NCBI GenBank assembly: GCA_903844845.1
Contig: CAIMVG010000022.1
Location: 1 to 42,546 of the forward strand
Length of the DNA stretch: 42,546 bases
Direction of reading: 5' to 3'
From: an uncultured Dehalococcoidia bacterium
Lineage (GTDB): Bacteria > Chloroflexota > Dehalococcoidia > Dehalococcoidales > UBA1222
Numbering within the stretch: position 1 is the first letter of the stretch; the number at the start of each line of letters is the position of its first letter. Of the stretch, positions 10,300 to 18,556 are shown piece by piece. The position numbers and the translations under genes are program-made. The notes below the pieces were generated by a model. The model saw only the letters and a list, made by a program, of their open reading frames with translations. It searched no databases and had not been told where the DNA came from.

Positions 10300-10986
10300 A
10301 TGGACGAAGAAGAACGGTTATCCCAGGCGTTGATGCGGACCGTCGTATTGCGTGCCCCCAAACAGGCTTTGGCGACTTTCGGGGTAACCAACATCAATTA
10401 TTACCTGCTCACACGGCCTTCGTACGCAGAGGGCGACGTGCCTGAAACGGTTGTACGCATGGGGAGGGTCATCGCCAACCGCCCCCGTATCGTAACCCCG
10501 TATTACCTTTCGAGGCTGGACGGGTTCAGCGCCGACGCCAAACGCTATTTCGACAAGCTCCTGGAAACACAGGGCCCCGACTCCCCCGGCATCTATTACA
10601 CCTACCGCAATGAACCTTCCGGCACCGATATCGTATCCAATGCCTTTGAGGATGTCCTGTGCAAGATAAACGAGGAGATAGACGAGAAAAACGATCCTCT
10701 GGCGGCAGTCATCCGCGGCGAAGATTCGCTATGGGACGTTTCACTCATGAAGTTCATCTTCGAGATTACAAAGTCTTCGTTAAAGGGAAATATCGCAGAT
10801 TTTCATTCACGCGGTCTTCTGGACATCCAGCAGGGGGTCCCCGTCGAAGCTCGTTTGAATATCGAGGCCCTTTTCAAACGGCTGAAAGAAGGCAGTATCG
10901 CAGCCTGGGAATTACAGCAGGAGCTTGAACGCTGGGGGCTTTTCGAGGCTTACCAGGACCGGTTCCTCTCGGTTTTCAAGCATTAA
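10300..10986 (+). CDS. Hypothetical protein, probable operon partner of 9689 gene
   Basis: This is a 228-residue protein that is not recognised. The N-terminal half is mixed (VTNINYYLLTRPSYAEG, RIVTPYYLSRLDGF) and the C-terminal half mainly helical, ending in ELQQELERWGLFEAYQDRFLSVF. No membrane segments or metal motifs are seen. It starts 12 bases after the previous stop. Codon use matches the neighbouring chromosomal genes, so it is likely native and expressed. Confidence 0.78.
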   Translation: MDEEERLSQALMRTVVLRAPKQALATFGVTNINYYLLTRPSYAEGDVPETVVRMGRVIANRPRIVTPYYLSRLDGFSADAKRYFDKLLETQGPDSPGIYYTYRNEPSGTDIVSNAFEDVLCKINEEIDEKNDPLAAVIRGEDSLWDVSLMKFIFEITKSSLKGNIADFHSRGLLDIQQGVPVEARLNIEALFKRLKEGSIAAWELQQELERWGLFEAYQDRFLSVFKH

Positions 10987-11071
10987 CACAGCTTTTAGCG
11001 ATCAGCTGTCAGCTTGCCAAGCCCAGTCATTTGAGCGATAATTTCCCGCATTACGTATCAAGGAGCTTCTC

Positions 11072-11719
11072 TTGAATATTTCCGTAATCGAAGCGCGCGA
11101 TCTCTCCGAGGCCTGGTTTCTTTGCCTCAGAAAAACACTGGAAACGGGATTCGAGTACAGGATAGAACGCGGAAGCTATGCCGGGCAGAGGCGCAAAGAA
11201 CTTGATTTGGCAGTCATCCAGATAAAGAACCCAGGGACACGACCGCTTACCCCCGACGTACCTGCCGGAGTGCCCGCTCCGACAACCATGGAATATATCG
11301 AGAGCTACCTTCCTTACCTGATGACGTCGCAAAGAGCCGAGGGTGAGCAGTACACTTACGGCCAGTTCCTCGAAAAGCAGATAGCCGAAGTCATCAAGAT
11401 GTACAAGCAGGACGGTTTCAACACCAACCAGGGCTACATGGCCGTCGGCAACGAGGATTCGATATCGTTGAAAGACCCGCCCTGCCTGCGCGGGATCGAC
11501 ACGCGTATCAGGTACGGAAAACTGCATTTCATCGCGTATTTCAGGTCTTGGGACCTGTGGGCCGGTTTCCCGTCCAATCTGGCAGCCATGCAGCTGCTGA
11601 AAGAATACATGGCGCAGGAGATCGGGGTAGAGGACGGCGAGATGATGGCCATGAGCAAGGGCCTGCACCTCTATGAATACGCCTGGGAACTGGCGCACAC
11701 CGCCTGCGGTTTAGACTGA
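11072..11719 (+). CDS. Thymidylate synthase-like protein, short archaeal type
   Basis: At 215 residues it resembles the ThyA superfamily, which methylates or hydroxymethylates dUMP/dCMP with a folate cofactor. Family-like features are PPCLRGIDTRIRYGKL with a candidate nucleophilic Cys at about residue 138, FRSWDLWAGFPSNLAAMQLL in the position of the R..D...G.P.N substrate motif, and a downstream KGLHLYEYAWE corresponding to H.Y. It is shorter than bacterial ThyA (about 264) and closer to archaeal forms. The start is TTG with AAGGAG at about 11060. Exact substrate specificity cannot be read from the sequence. Confidence 0.75.
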   Translation: MNISVIEARDLSEAWFLCLRKTLETGFEYRIERGSYAGQRRKELDLAVIQIKNPGTRPLTPDVPAGVPAPTTMEYIESYLPYLMTSQRAEGEQYTYGQFLEKQIAEVIKMYKQDGFNTNQGYMAVGNEDSISLKDPPCLRGIDTRIRYGKLHFIAYFRSWDLWAGFPSNLAAMQLLKEYMAQEIGVEDGEMMAMSKGLHLYEYAWELAHTACGLD

Positions 11720-11729
11720 AACTGCGCGC

Positions 11730-12479
11730 TTACCAGCGGTTCAAATTTTCAAAAGTTCCCTGAAAATCCCTGCATGACCCTTCAACCAGCCCTTTGGCAT
11801 CCCCGGCCGGTATCTCATATTGATCGGCGGCCATGGCTTTCATCACGGCATCCGAAACAACCACCGGTTTGACGCCCGGGTAACCGGGCTCGGTGTCGCC
11901 TTCTTCCCTGCCAAGTTCGGTCTCGACGGCAGGCGGGATGATTTCGAACACTTTTACTGTCGTGTCGCGGAGTTGATGCCTGAGCGAAACCGTAAAGGAA
12001 TGCAAACCAGCTTTTGTCGCACAATATACAGGCATCATGGCGATCGGCACGAAGCCCAACCCCGACGAAATGTTGAATACGGCAGCACTCTTTTGTTTCA
12101 TCAAGAACGGGGTGAATAGGGCAGTCAGCCGTATGGGCGCAGAAAGATTGGTGGTTATCTCATCGCCGGGTTTGTCGAGTTCTTTTGCACCCGTAGTAAA
12201 ATCAGCCATCTTCTGGATACCTGCATTGTTTACCAGGATGTTCAAGTCCTTGAAATCCTGTTTTATCCAGTCGAAAAGGGACTTGCGGTCGGCTTCGTTT
12301 GTAACATCGCACTTCCGCGTGTAAAGAGCGGGGATTTTCTTTTTGGCTTCGGTAAGCCGGTTTTCCCGGCGGCCGCAAACGATGACTTTGTTGCCGGCAT
12401 TAGCGAAGGCTTCGGCCAGGGCCAACCCGATGCCGGTCGCTCCCCCGGTAATAAGAACGGTATTCCCTTTAACGTTCAT
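11730..12479 (-). CDS. Short-chain dehydrogenase/reductase (DltE-like)
   Basis: This is a classical SDR oxidoreductase of 249 residues using NAD(P)H. The Rossmann glycine motif TGGATGIG is at residues 11-18, DV is in the adenine-binding position, NNAG at about 86-89, a catalytic Ser in NISSG, and YCATK gives the Tyr/Lys pair. GRREN after strand 2 suggests NADP preference. The ending FQGTFENLNRW is common in DltE-like SDRs of unknown substrate. It is convergent with the 11072 gene (11-base gap) and lies 15 bases after the J-domain gene on the same strand, so the two may form an operon. Confidence 0.9.
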   Translation of the reverse strand: MNVKGNTVLITGGATGIGLALAEAFANAGNKVIVCGRRENRLTEAKKKIPALYTRKCDVTNEADRKSLFDWIKQDFKDLNILVNNAGIQKMADFTTGAKELDKPGDEITTNLSAPIRLTALFTPFLMKQKSAAVFNISSGLGFVPIAMMPVYCATKAGLHSFTVSLRHQLRDTTVKVFEIIPPAVETELGREEGDTEPGYPGVKPVVVSDAVMKAMAADQYEIPAGDAKGLVEGSCRDFQGTFENLNRW

Positions 12480-12494
12480 TTCATTTTCCTTTTA

Positions 12495-13244
12495 CTAAAA
12501 TACCCTGACCCTGACATAGTGGTCGCCGCTCCGCCCGTCTTCGGTCTTCCCCATGCCTTTCAGGCGGATACGAGTGCCCGAACTGATACCGGCGGGGATC
12601 TTTACCATCAGCTTCTTTTTTTCGCCCCCTCGTTTGAACTTGACCTCTTTTTCGATGCCGGCAACAGCTTCTTTCGTTTTGAGCCGGACTTCAGTCTCGG
12701 TATCCAGGTTTTTAGCAGGCCCGAGATCAACTCCGAAAATCTTCTTTACCACGAAACGCGCAGCCTTGCCTCCGACTCCCGAACCAAAGGCCGCGACTGG
12801 TACGGAACCGACAGGATTAGCATCCTGCGGCCTGCCAGATGTGCAGTGGGCATGAGTCGTGAAGACGATATTCTGGCCGCTGAAAAATGTGCTGTTCAGA
12901 AAATCCTCGTCGAAGCGCAGACCCGCAGACTTGAACATAGAGGCGAGATCGGTATAAACCGCCTGGTTGCCGAAGCTGCTCCGGAAGATGTCCTGCTGGG
13001 AGAAGTTGCCGAAATCCGCCCCGGCATACACCCCCTTGCCTGAAAGGTCATATTGCTTGCGTTTTTCGGCATCGCCGACGACGGCGTACGCCTCGTTGAT
13101 TTCCTTAAACTTGAGCCCGGCTTCTTTTTCATTCCCGGGGTTCTTGTCGGGGTGGTACTGGAACGCGAGTTTGCGGAAAGCGTTTTTGATATCGTCCTGG
13201 CTGGCGTCGTCCGAAACGCCGAGGATCTTGTAGTAATCTTTCAT
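12495..13244 (-). CDS. J-domain co-chaperone, DnaJ/CbpA-like without zinc finger
   Basis: This protein has 249 residues. The N-terminal J domain covers residues 3-66 with HPD at 31-33, predicting DnaK/Hsp70 ATPase stimulation. A Gly/Phe-containing linker follows, then a middle segment unlike DnaJ (residues about 105-165, with [11 protein letters not shown]), and a C-terminal peptide-binding beta domain ending [18 protein letters not shown]. The four CXXCXGXG zinc repeats of DnaJ are absent and only one CTD-like domain is seen, so it is shorter than CbpA. It lies divergently from the lipoprotein gene at 13346. Confidence 0.85.
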   Translation of the reverse strand: MKDYYKILGVSDDASQDDIKNAFRKLAFQYHPDKNPGNEKEAGLKFKEINEAYAVVGDAEKRKQYDLSGKGVYAGADFGNFSQQDIFRSSFGNQAVYTDLASMFKSAGLRFDEDFLNSTFFSGQNIVFTTHAHCTSGRPQDANPVGSVPVAAFGSGVGGKAARFVVKKIFGVDLGPAKNLDTETEVRLKTKEAVAGIEKEVKFKRGGEKKKLMVKIPAGISSGTRIRLKGMGKTEDGRSGDHYVRVRVF

Positions 13245-13345
13245 ATCATCTGCCTATATCTTATACTGGTAAAAGTAAATGCGACATAAAAGTAAATTAT
13301 AGGTCACAAACCCTTTCTTGCCAAATAAGCCCAAAGGACCCAGGA

Positions 13346-14575
13346 TTGAAAGTCAAAACGCTACTGGCAATTTTTTTAAGCCTTACGCTGCTGGCGGGAA
13401 GCTGCCATTCGCCCGATTCCTTCAGCGAGAAGCTCGGCGCTATTGTGTCTCCTTACCAGTTCAGCATCGCGGGGTGGGAATTCAAATCCCTGGCACAGGA
13501 ATTGAGGGAATTTTTCTCCTCAAAGGACTCCGCTCCTGCCGCCGATCCCCAAGCGGTGGTCGATTATTTCTCGGTGATGGACAAGATAAACGCCGAACAA
13601 CGGGCCATCGACGCCATAACGAGCGGTGTCATGAGCGGGGACGCGACGGCGCATTTCAACACGATCGCATCGCTTGAACAACAGCGGGACATCCTGGCGA
13701 CAAAGGCGGAATACGTGCTCGAAGCCCAGCTGAGGCTCACATTGAATTCTCTGGGCATCTACAACCCGGCGGACAGCTTTCTGGATTTGAAATCGACTTT
13801 CCCGCCGGTGAAGCTAAGGCTCCAGGAGCCGCCGAAATTGCTGGTCGTCTCTGCCCGAAACCAGATCGGGAGGCTGGCGACCATCACCCTCGATAACAAT
13901 ATCAGCATAGAACAGATAACGGCCCTCGAAAAGGCTGTTTCGGCGCTCGGCGTTTCAGCACTGGTGGTCGACCTCGGAGGTATCGCCACCTACCCGTCTT
14001 TCGTGGCCAACCGCTACGGACTCCAGTTCGCATTGAGCACGGCCGCCGAGGAATGGTTCCACCAGTACAATTTCTTCCGTCCGCTCGGGTTCCGCTACGG
14101 GCTGGAAGAGCTTGGAGTGAGTGAACCGGATTATATAGTAACTATGAACGAAACCCTGGCCGGTATGGTCAGCCAGGAAGTGGGCGCCGCGATATACGAC
14201 AAATATTACGCCGGTTTCTTCCCTTCTTCGGCGTCAACCGGCAGCGCAGGCAGTACTTCAGGGTTCAATTTCAATACGTTCATGCGCGAGACCCGCGTCC
14301 AGGCGGACAGCTTGCTGGCGCAAGGGGAGATCACGCAGGCCGAAGATTACATGGAACAGCAGCGCCTGATACTGGCTTCACACGGGTATCTAATCCGTAA
14401 ACTTAACCAGGCCTATTTCGCATTTTACGGCAGTTACGCCGACCAGCCCGGGTTTGAAAACCCCATCGCTGATAATTTCACCGCGCTGAGGGCAAAGAGC
14501 GGTTCTCTGGCGGCGTTCGTCAAGAAAGCATCGGACTTTACGAACCCGGATGAACTGGCGCAGGCGGTAAAATAG
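13346..14575 (+). CDS. Putative lipoprotein of unknown function
   Basis: This is a 409-residue protein starting with TTG. MKVKTLLAIFLSLTLLAGSC is a signal peptide with a lipobox-like AGSC and a candidate lipidated Cys at 20, although Ala at -3 is less usual than Leu. The mature part is helical and soluble; SISIEQITALEKAVSALGVSALVVDLGG-like text in the centre suggests an alpha/beta fold. Residues about 205-300 (EEWFHQYNFFRPLGFRYGLE, then MNETLAGMVSQEVGAAIYDKYY) resemble a zinc-independent helical peptidase-like region, but no HEXXH is seen and no function is claimed. It is the last chromosomal gene before tRNA-Lys. Confidence 0.8.
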   Translation: MKVKTLLAIFLSLTLLAGSCHSPDSFSEKLGAIVSPYQFSIAGWEFKSLAQELREFFSSKDSAPAADPQAVVDYFSVMDKINAEQRAIDAITSGVMSGDATAHFNTIASLEQQRDILATKAEYVLEAQLRLTLNSLGIYNPADSFLDLKSTFPPVKLRLQEPPKLLVVSARNQIGRLATITLDNNISIEQITALEKAVSALGVSALVVDLGGIATYPSFVANRYGLQFALSTAAEEWFHQYNFFRPLGFRYGLEELGVSEPDYIVTMNETLAGMVSQEVGAAIYDKYYAGFFPSSASTGSAGSTSGFNFNTFMRETRVQADSLLAQGEITQAEDYMEQQRLILASHGYLIRKLNQAYFAFYGSYADQPGFENPIADNFTALRAKSGSLAAFVKKASDFTNPDELAQAVK

Positions 14576-14595
14576 GCCTAGTCAGCTTTATTAAG

Positions 14596-14625
14596 TTGCC
14601 AAGATTACCTATTCTTTGATAAACT
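14596..14625 (+). promoter_or_regulatory. Candidate promoter of tRNA-Lys
   Basis: TTGCCA (14596-14601) and TAAACT (14620-14625) are separated by 18 bases, and the -10 ends 12 bases before the tRNA. The spacing and position fit a sigma70-type promoter for the tRNA gene. Confidence 0.5.
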
Positions 14626-14637
14626 AACTCTTTGTCT

Positions 14638-14710
<73 letters not shown>

Positions 14711-14747
14711 TTTTAAAGCTAAAACCACCGGTGGGCAACCGAGTTGG

Positions 14748-15737
14748 ATGACTCTAGATACACTTACTCGCAGAACTTCTCAGGCACAAACACGCACAAC
14801 TCTAGACCTACTTATTGGCTCTGAAACCCTCGATGGCAGGCTCAAAGCTTTCCTGTTGGCCGGAAAGGTTGAAGGCCTCGCCCCAGACACACTTGAATAC
14901 TACGAATCCACCCTTACGCGCTTCATAAAATGCTGCGCAGAGATGCAGATCACCAAACTCGCGCAAGTGAAAGCGGAGCACATCCGTTTCTTCATGTCGC
15001 GCTTGCAGGAAACCAACAAACCCATTTCGGTGCATTGCTACTACCGCGCAATCAGACGCCTGTTCAACTGGTCGATGACGGAACAGATCATCACGGTCAA
15101 TCCGATGTCGGTCATCCGCCCGCCGCGCATCCCCGAAAAAGTCATCGTCCCTTTCGCCGATGATGACATAAGAAAGATGATCGCTTTGTGCGACGCCCGC
15201 GATTCGTTTTTCGACAAGCGCAACAAAGCTATCATCCTGACTTTTTTGGATTCCGGGCTCCGCGCACTCGAGATGTTTCACGTCAACCTGGCGGACGTCG
15301 ACCTGCAGAACGGCAGCATCATCGTCATGGGCAAGGGCGCGAAACAGCGTTTCGTTCCCATCAGCCACTTCACTACCAAAGCCATCATGACCTATCTGTA
15401 TATGCGGAATGACAGCTACCCGAACCTCTGGCTCAGCGAGGAACACACGCCTCTCAAGAACCCTTGTGCCATCCGTCAGATGATCGGTAAGCTGGCAAAG
15501 CGGGCCGGGGTAACGGGGGTCCGGGCGTCGCCCCATACCTTCCGTCATACCTTCGGGACACGAACGCTTGAAAACGGCGCTAACGTCTTTCAGGTAAAAG
15601 CCCTGCTCGGCCATGCCACGCTGGATATGACGCGCAAATATTCCGCGACGCTGGATAGTCGGCAGGCGGTCGAGGCCCACCACGGCACCAATGGGCACAA
15701 AGGCTTCTCGCCGGTCGAGAACATGAAGCTAAGATAG
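14748..15737 (+). CDS. int: Tyrosine recombinase / phage integrase
   Basis: This 329-residue integrase would insert and excise the element at tRNA-Lys. It has an N-terminal SAM-like core-binding domain (residues about 29-115) and a catalytic domain with R172 (SGLRALE), K196 (GKGAKQRFVP), H263 and R266 (PHTFRH), H289 (LLGHA) and the nucleophile Y298 (TRKYSA), so the full catalytic set is present. Arm-type N-terminal domains are not obvious, as in XerC/D-like phage integrases. A bidirectional-looking terminator follows directly. Confidence 0.95.
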   Translation: MTLDTLTRRTSQAQTRTTLDLLIGSETLDGRLKAFLLAGKVEGLAPDTLEYYESTLTRFIKCCAEMQITKLAQVKAEHIRFFMSRLQETNKPISVHCYYRAIRRLFNWSMTEQIITVNPMSVIRPPRIPEKVIVPFADDDIRKMIALCDARDSFFDKRNKAIILTFLDSGLRALEMFHVNLADVDLQNGSIIVMGKGAKQRFVPISHFTTKAIMTYLYMRNDSYPNLWLSEEHTPLKNPCAIRQMIGKLAKRAGVTGVRASPHTFRHTFGTRTLENGANVFQVKALLGHATLDMTRKYSATLDSRQAVEAHHGTNGHKGFSPVENMKLR

Positions 15738-15746
15738 AAATGAAAT

Positions 15747-15776
15747 GGGGCGGATGAAAGTCCGCCCCTTATTTTA
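15747..15776 (+). terminator. Intrinsic terminator after the integrase
   Basis: GGGGCGGA (15747-15754) and TCCGCCCC (15761-15768) form a perfect 8-bp stem with a 6-base loop, followed by TTATTTTAT. It lies between the convergent integrase and the minus-strand HTH gene and probably stops both transcripts. It overlaps the stop region of the HTH gene. Confidence 0.8.
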
Positions 15777-16038
15777 TCTCTTTGTATGTCGAATTTTTCT
15801 TGCGTGGAACCTCTATTGGAATGTTGGTATCCAGCTTCCACTTCAACTTGATCAACAATCCCATGTATATCCCACTTGGCCTCTGATAGCCCTTCTCCCA
15901 TCTCAAGACGGTATGGTATTCGACAGAGAACCTTTTGCCGAAGTCGACTTGGCTTTCGCAGAGGCGGTCTCTTATCTTTTTAATTTCTTCACCTGTCATT
16001 TGCTTAGTATAGCACAACTGTTCTATTATGGGTTTCAT
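15769..16038 (-). CDS. XRE-family helix-turn-helix protein
   Basis: This 89-residue protein starts at MKPIIEQLCY; the longer open frame to 16215 lies inside the upstream gene and is not used. A Cro/CI-type HTH occupies about residues 20-60 (GEEIKKIRDRLCESQVDFGKRF and the following VEYHTVLRWEKG). Its ATG overlaps the stop of the peptidase-like gene (ATGA), and GAGGGGGG serves as ribosome-binding site. As the last gene of the late block, next to int, it could control excision or late genes, but it is small for a repressor. The DNA target is unknown. Confidence 0.85.
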   Translation of the reverse strand: MKPIIEQLCYTKQMTGEEIKKIRDRLCESQVDFGKRFSVEYHTVLRWEKGYQRPSGIYMGLLIKLKWKLDTNIPIEVPRKKNSTYKEIK

Positions 16039-16808
16039 TCCGCCACCCCCCTCAGATACCCGTCCAGCTTTTCCACGTCCAGTGTCGATGACTTCAGCCA
16101 ACGGTTGCGGTTGTCCACCACAGCGAAAGCTTCGTCGCAGTAATATTCGAGGAAATCCCACGTCATCAACTGCTCTTTTCCCCAGGTGATAACCGAAACC
16201 CCTTCCCCGCCGCACCCCTTCACCTTGTACTTCTTGCCATATACCAGATGCCCGCCCAGCGAGCCGCGTTTGGCTTTATAGCCTGGCACAATAGACCACG
16301 GCTCACCGGCATAGAACTGTTCTTCGGCGGAAAGCGGCAGGTCCAGCCCGAATTGCGCCCCACCAAGCAGGTAGATGGCAGCCGCTACCTCTTCCCGGTC
16401 AGCCGCGTGGATCTGCCCGAAGGCATATATATTATATTTGCGCCGGTTGACGGTCCAGCCTTTGCGCCAGCAGTTGAGGGAGTCAAGCACGACCAGCCCC
16501 TCATCCCGCCCCCGCCCTTCTTTGAAATATTCGTTCCGCACAGCCGAAAGCATTCCAGCGTCCGGCAGCAGCGTCAAACACCCCTGTTCCTTCGCTTCGA
16601 AACGTCGTGTATGGTGTCCCCGCCCCGCCATCACGCAGTCCCCGAGCTCATCGTTCGCCAGCATGTCTATCGTCACCGGGCACGCCAGCGAATCATCGAC
16701 GTCGAAGGAATCGGGAATCGGCGGCAGCTTCGCAGGCAGGAACATGCGCATCTGAAATGTGCGTTTGTCTTCCCTGGCCGGCAGCTTGCCGAGTTTTAAA
16801 CCGTTCAT
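16035..16808 (-). CDS. Phage cysteine-peptidase-like protein, possible lysin
   Basis: This is a 257-residue protein. Features recall papain-like phage proteins: NDELGDCVMAGRGHHTRR with a candidate catalytic Cys at about residue 58, a later GGHLVYGKKYKV with His, then VITWGKEQLMTWDFLEYYCDEAFAVV. No lysozyme, amidase or cell-wall-binding motif is seen. It sits after two small membrane proteins in the position expected of an endolysin behind a holin. An alternative is a head or tail maturation peptidase. Both neighbours overlap it by 4 bases, so the group is translated together. Confidence 0.6.
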   Translation of the reverse strand: MNGLKLGKLPAREDKRTFQMRMFLPAKLPPIPDSFDVDDSLACPVTIDMLANDELGDCVMAGRGHHTRRFEAKEQGCLTLLPDAGMLSAVRNEYFKEGRGRDEGLVVLDSLNCWRKGWTVNRRKYNIYAFGQIHAADREEVAAAIYLLGGAQFGLDLPLSAEEQFYAGEPWSIVPGYKAKRGSLGGHLVYGKKYKVKGCGGEGVSVITWGKEQLMTWDFLEYYCDEAFAVVDNRNRWLKSSTLDVEKLDGYLRGVAE

Positions 16809-17146
16809 ATCTTCAATCCTTTTTGAATCAGGTACCCGAGGATGGCGATTATCAAAGATGCCAGCGTAGTAACCGAAAGTACCAGCCCGGCCCAGATGAT
16901 CCTGTCGATACGCCGGTTAGCGGCCATCGCGATACGGACACCTTCGTCTCCGGCAGCCTGCGCTTTCCGGACGGCGTTTTCGTTGTTGCTGTCTGAGAGT
17001 TTTCCCTCTTGCACACACTTTTTAACCCCGGCCATGTCTTCGGCCAGGGCCGCTACGCTTTTATCGATGCTGGAAAGTATCTCGAACGTGAGTACCGTCC
17101 TCTGTTCTTCATTCATCCCCGCGAATTCCCCAGCCGTTATATTCAA
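16805..17146 (-). CDS. Small membrane protein with C-terminal transmembrane helix
   Basis: This 113-residue protein has a soluble helical part (residues 1-80, heptad-like) and a C-terminal hydrophobic span at about 84-107 (IIWAGLVLSVTTLASLIIAI). The layout is like XhlA-type haemolysin/holin-associated proteins and phage spanin-like anchors. It overlaps its neighbours by 4 bases on both sides, forming a cassette with the holin-like and peptidase-like genes. The function is inferred from context only. Confidence 0.65.
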   Translation of the reverse strand: MNITAGEFAGMNEEQRTVLTFEILSSIDKSVAALAEDMAGVKKCVQEGKLSDSNNENAVRKAQAAGDEGVRIAMAANRRIDRIIWAGLVLSVTTLASLIIAILGYLIQKGLKI

Positions 17147-17370
17147 GTCCTTTCCGCCGGAGGCGTCTCTTTCGGGGTTTTGGCTTTCGCCTGCGTCACT
17201 GCCGTCTGCGCTATGTTTATCCCGTAGCCCGCCAGCACTGCGCCGGAAATGAGTTTAAGTTCCACCGGCGGTTCGATTCCCTGAACATACAGGAACAGGG
17301 TGGCCACGATTATCAGCAGGCAGATGATGTTTTTCACCAGGTCGGTTATGGTTAAATCAGGTATTTTCAT
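17143..17370 (-). CDS. Holin-like small membrane protein
   Basis: This 75-residue protein has two hydrophobic stretches (NIICLLIIVATLFLYVQG at about 14-31 and ISGAVLAGYGINIAQT at about 41-56) and a charged, Lys/Pro-rich tail, as expected of a small class II holin. It is translated just after the tail gene ending at 17384 and overlaps the next gene by 4 bases. Without similarity data, a holin is only the most likely reading. Confidence 0.6.
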   Translation of the reverse strand: MKIPDLTITDLVKNIICLLIIVATLFLYVQGIEPPVELKLISGAVLAGYGINIAQTAVTQAKAKTPKETPPAERT

Positions 17371-17383
17371 CTTTACTTTCCTT

Positions 17384-18556
17384 TTAATAGAACCCCATGA
17401 AATTCCCGTCGTCGTCGTAATGCGCCAGCGCTGGCGATTGCGTCGGGTATAGCGGCGTCGTGCCGGCAGGGGTTTTCGACGTGCTGAAGGGCAGTTCCGG
17501 CAGGTTGGTCAGGCCGCCCAGGTATGCCGTCAGCCGGTAGACGCCCGTCATCCTGTTGGCATAATGCCTCAGCGTCGTAACGCGGGTGATAGGGTCGGCC
17601 GGGTAGCCGGTATATGCCATCGCGGTGAACGAGGCGTCCGCCCCGTAAAAGGTTATATTCTGGCCGTTGAACCTGTACTCAGATGCGGCGCGGTAATGGT
17701 AGGTTGCCTCGGGGTCCAGTCCTTTCAAAGTTTGTGCGAAACTTTCACCGGTTTCCTGCTGCGATGAGTTGGTAGTATGCCCGTAAGCGGTAGTCAATCC
17801 CCATTCGAACCAGCAGGAACAATGTACGCCCCCGCCTTTTACGAGCGTGCCGTGCACCGTGGCGCGGTTCCCGAGTTTGTTCGTCGCCGCGCCGGTCGAT
17901 ACTTCCAGGTCGAGTGTGTAGGTGGTCAATAACTGTGGGTACCCGCCACCGCCACTATTCGCCATATAATTGTGAGCCGACATATACACAGTTTCAGCGG
18001 GCAAAATAGGAACATAAGTAACCCCGATTTGGACGGCTCCTGTCCGCTTCCCATCGAATATACTTACCGGCAGGTCTATGTCAGGCCAGTTGAAATCATC
18101 CCAAGTTGGAACATTGTGCGAAGCGATAGTTGGAGAGGAATTTATCACTCCGAAGTCTGACGGAGCAAGTTCATGTGTTACGAGGTCATGGATGCTGTTG
18201 CAGTTTTTTAGGTAATACGTTCCAACGTCGCCACTTGCATAATGAAACTTAACAGATAAAATTGTGGCCGCTTCTGGAACTTTCTCATTGGTATCACGAT
18301 ACGCATAGACACCCCTTACGCAAGCGGAACTAGCGTCACCCCAGTATGCGCCCGCCATCGGCCACGCCCCGCCTCTGAACCCCCATCTGTAATATGGTAA
18401 GTATCCAGGAGTCCCTGAACTCATAGCGGCGGCGGCGGCAATAGTCGGGTTATATTGCGCACCAGTGTTAGGCCAACCCGCAGGACTCCCATCCTCGGCA
18501 TAAATGCTTCGTGGAACAGACCAGTCAATGCTTACTGTGTGTGTTGTGATAGACAT
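17384..18556 (-). CDS. Tail or fibre-type structural protein with Ig/FnIII-like segment
   Basis: This 390-residue protein is rich in Gly, Ser, Thr, Tyr and aromatic residues. The middle (about 225-315) shows a beta-sandwich-like repeat: NRATVHGTLVKGGG, CWFEWGLTTAYG, then LKGLDPEATYHYRAASE, similar to fibronectin-type modules of surface proteins. No enzyme motif is seen. The start ATG shares a base with the stop of the preceding gene (TAATG). Its position at the end of the tail block fits a host-contact or decoration protein. Confidence 0.7.
   Translation of the reverse strand: MSITTHTVSIDWSVPRSIYAEDGSPAGWPNTGAQYNPTIAAAAAMSSGTPGYLPYYRWGFRGGAWPMAGAYWGDASSACVRGVYAYRDTNEKVPEAATILSVKFHYASGDVGTYYLKNCNSIHDLVTHELAPSDFGVINSSPTIASHNVPTWDDFNWPDIDLPVSIFDGKRTGAVQIGVTYVPILPAETVYMSAHNYMANSGGGGYPQLLTTYTLDLEVSTGAATNKLGNRATVHGTLVKGGGVHCSCWFEWGLTTAYGHTTNSSQQETGESFAQTLKGLDPEATYHYRAASEYRFNGQNITFYGADASFTAMAYTGYPADPITRVTTLRHYANRMTGVYRLTAYLGGLTNLPELPFSTSKTPAGTTPLYPTQSPALAHYDDDGNFMGFY

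Noticed and set aside
14808-15698. A 296-residue minus-strand ORF across the integrase.
   Set aside because: It is a shadow of the integrase, which has a complete catalytic set.
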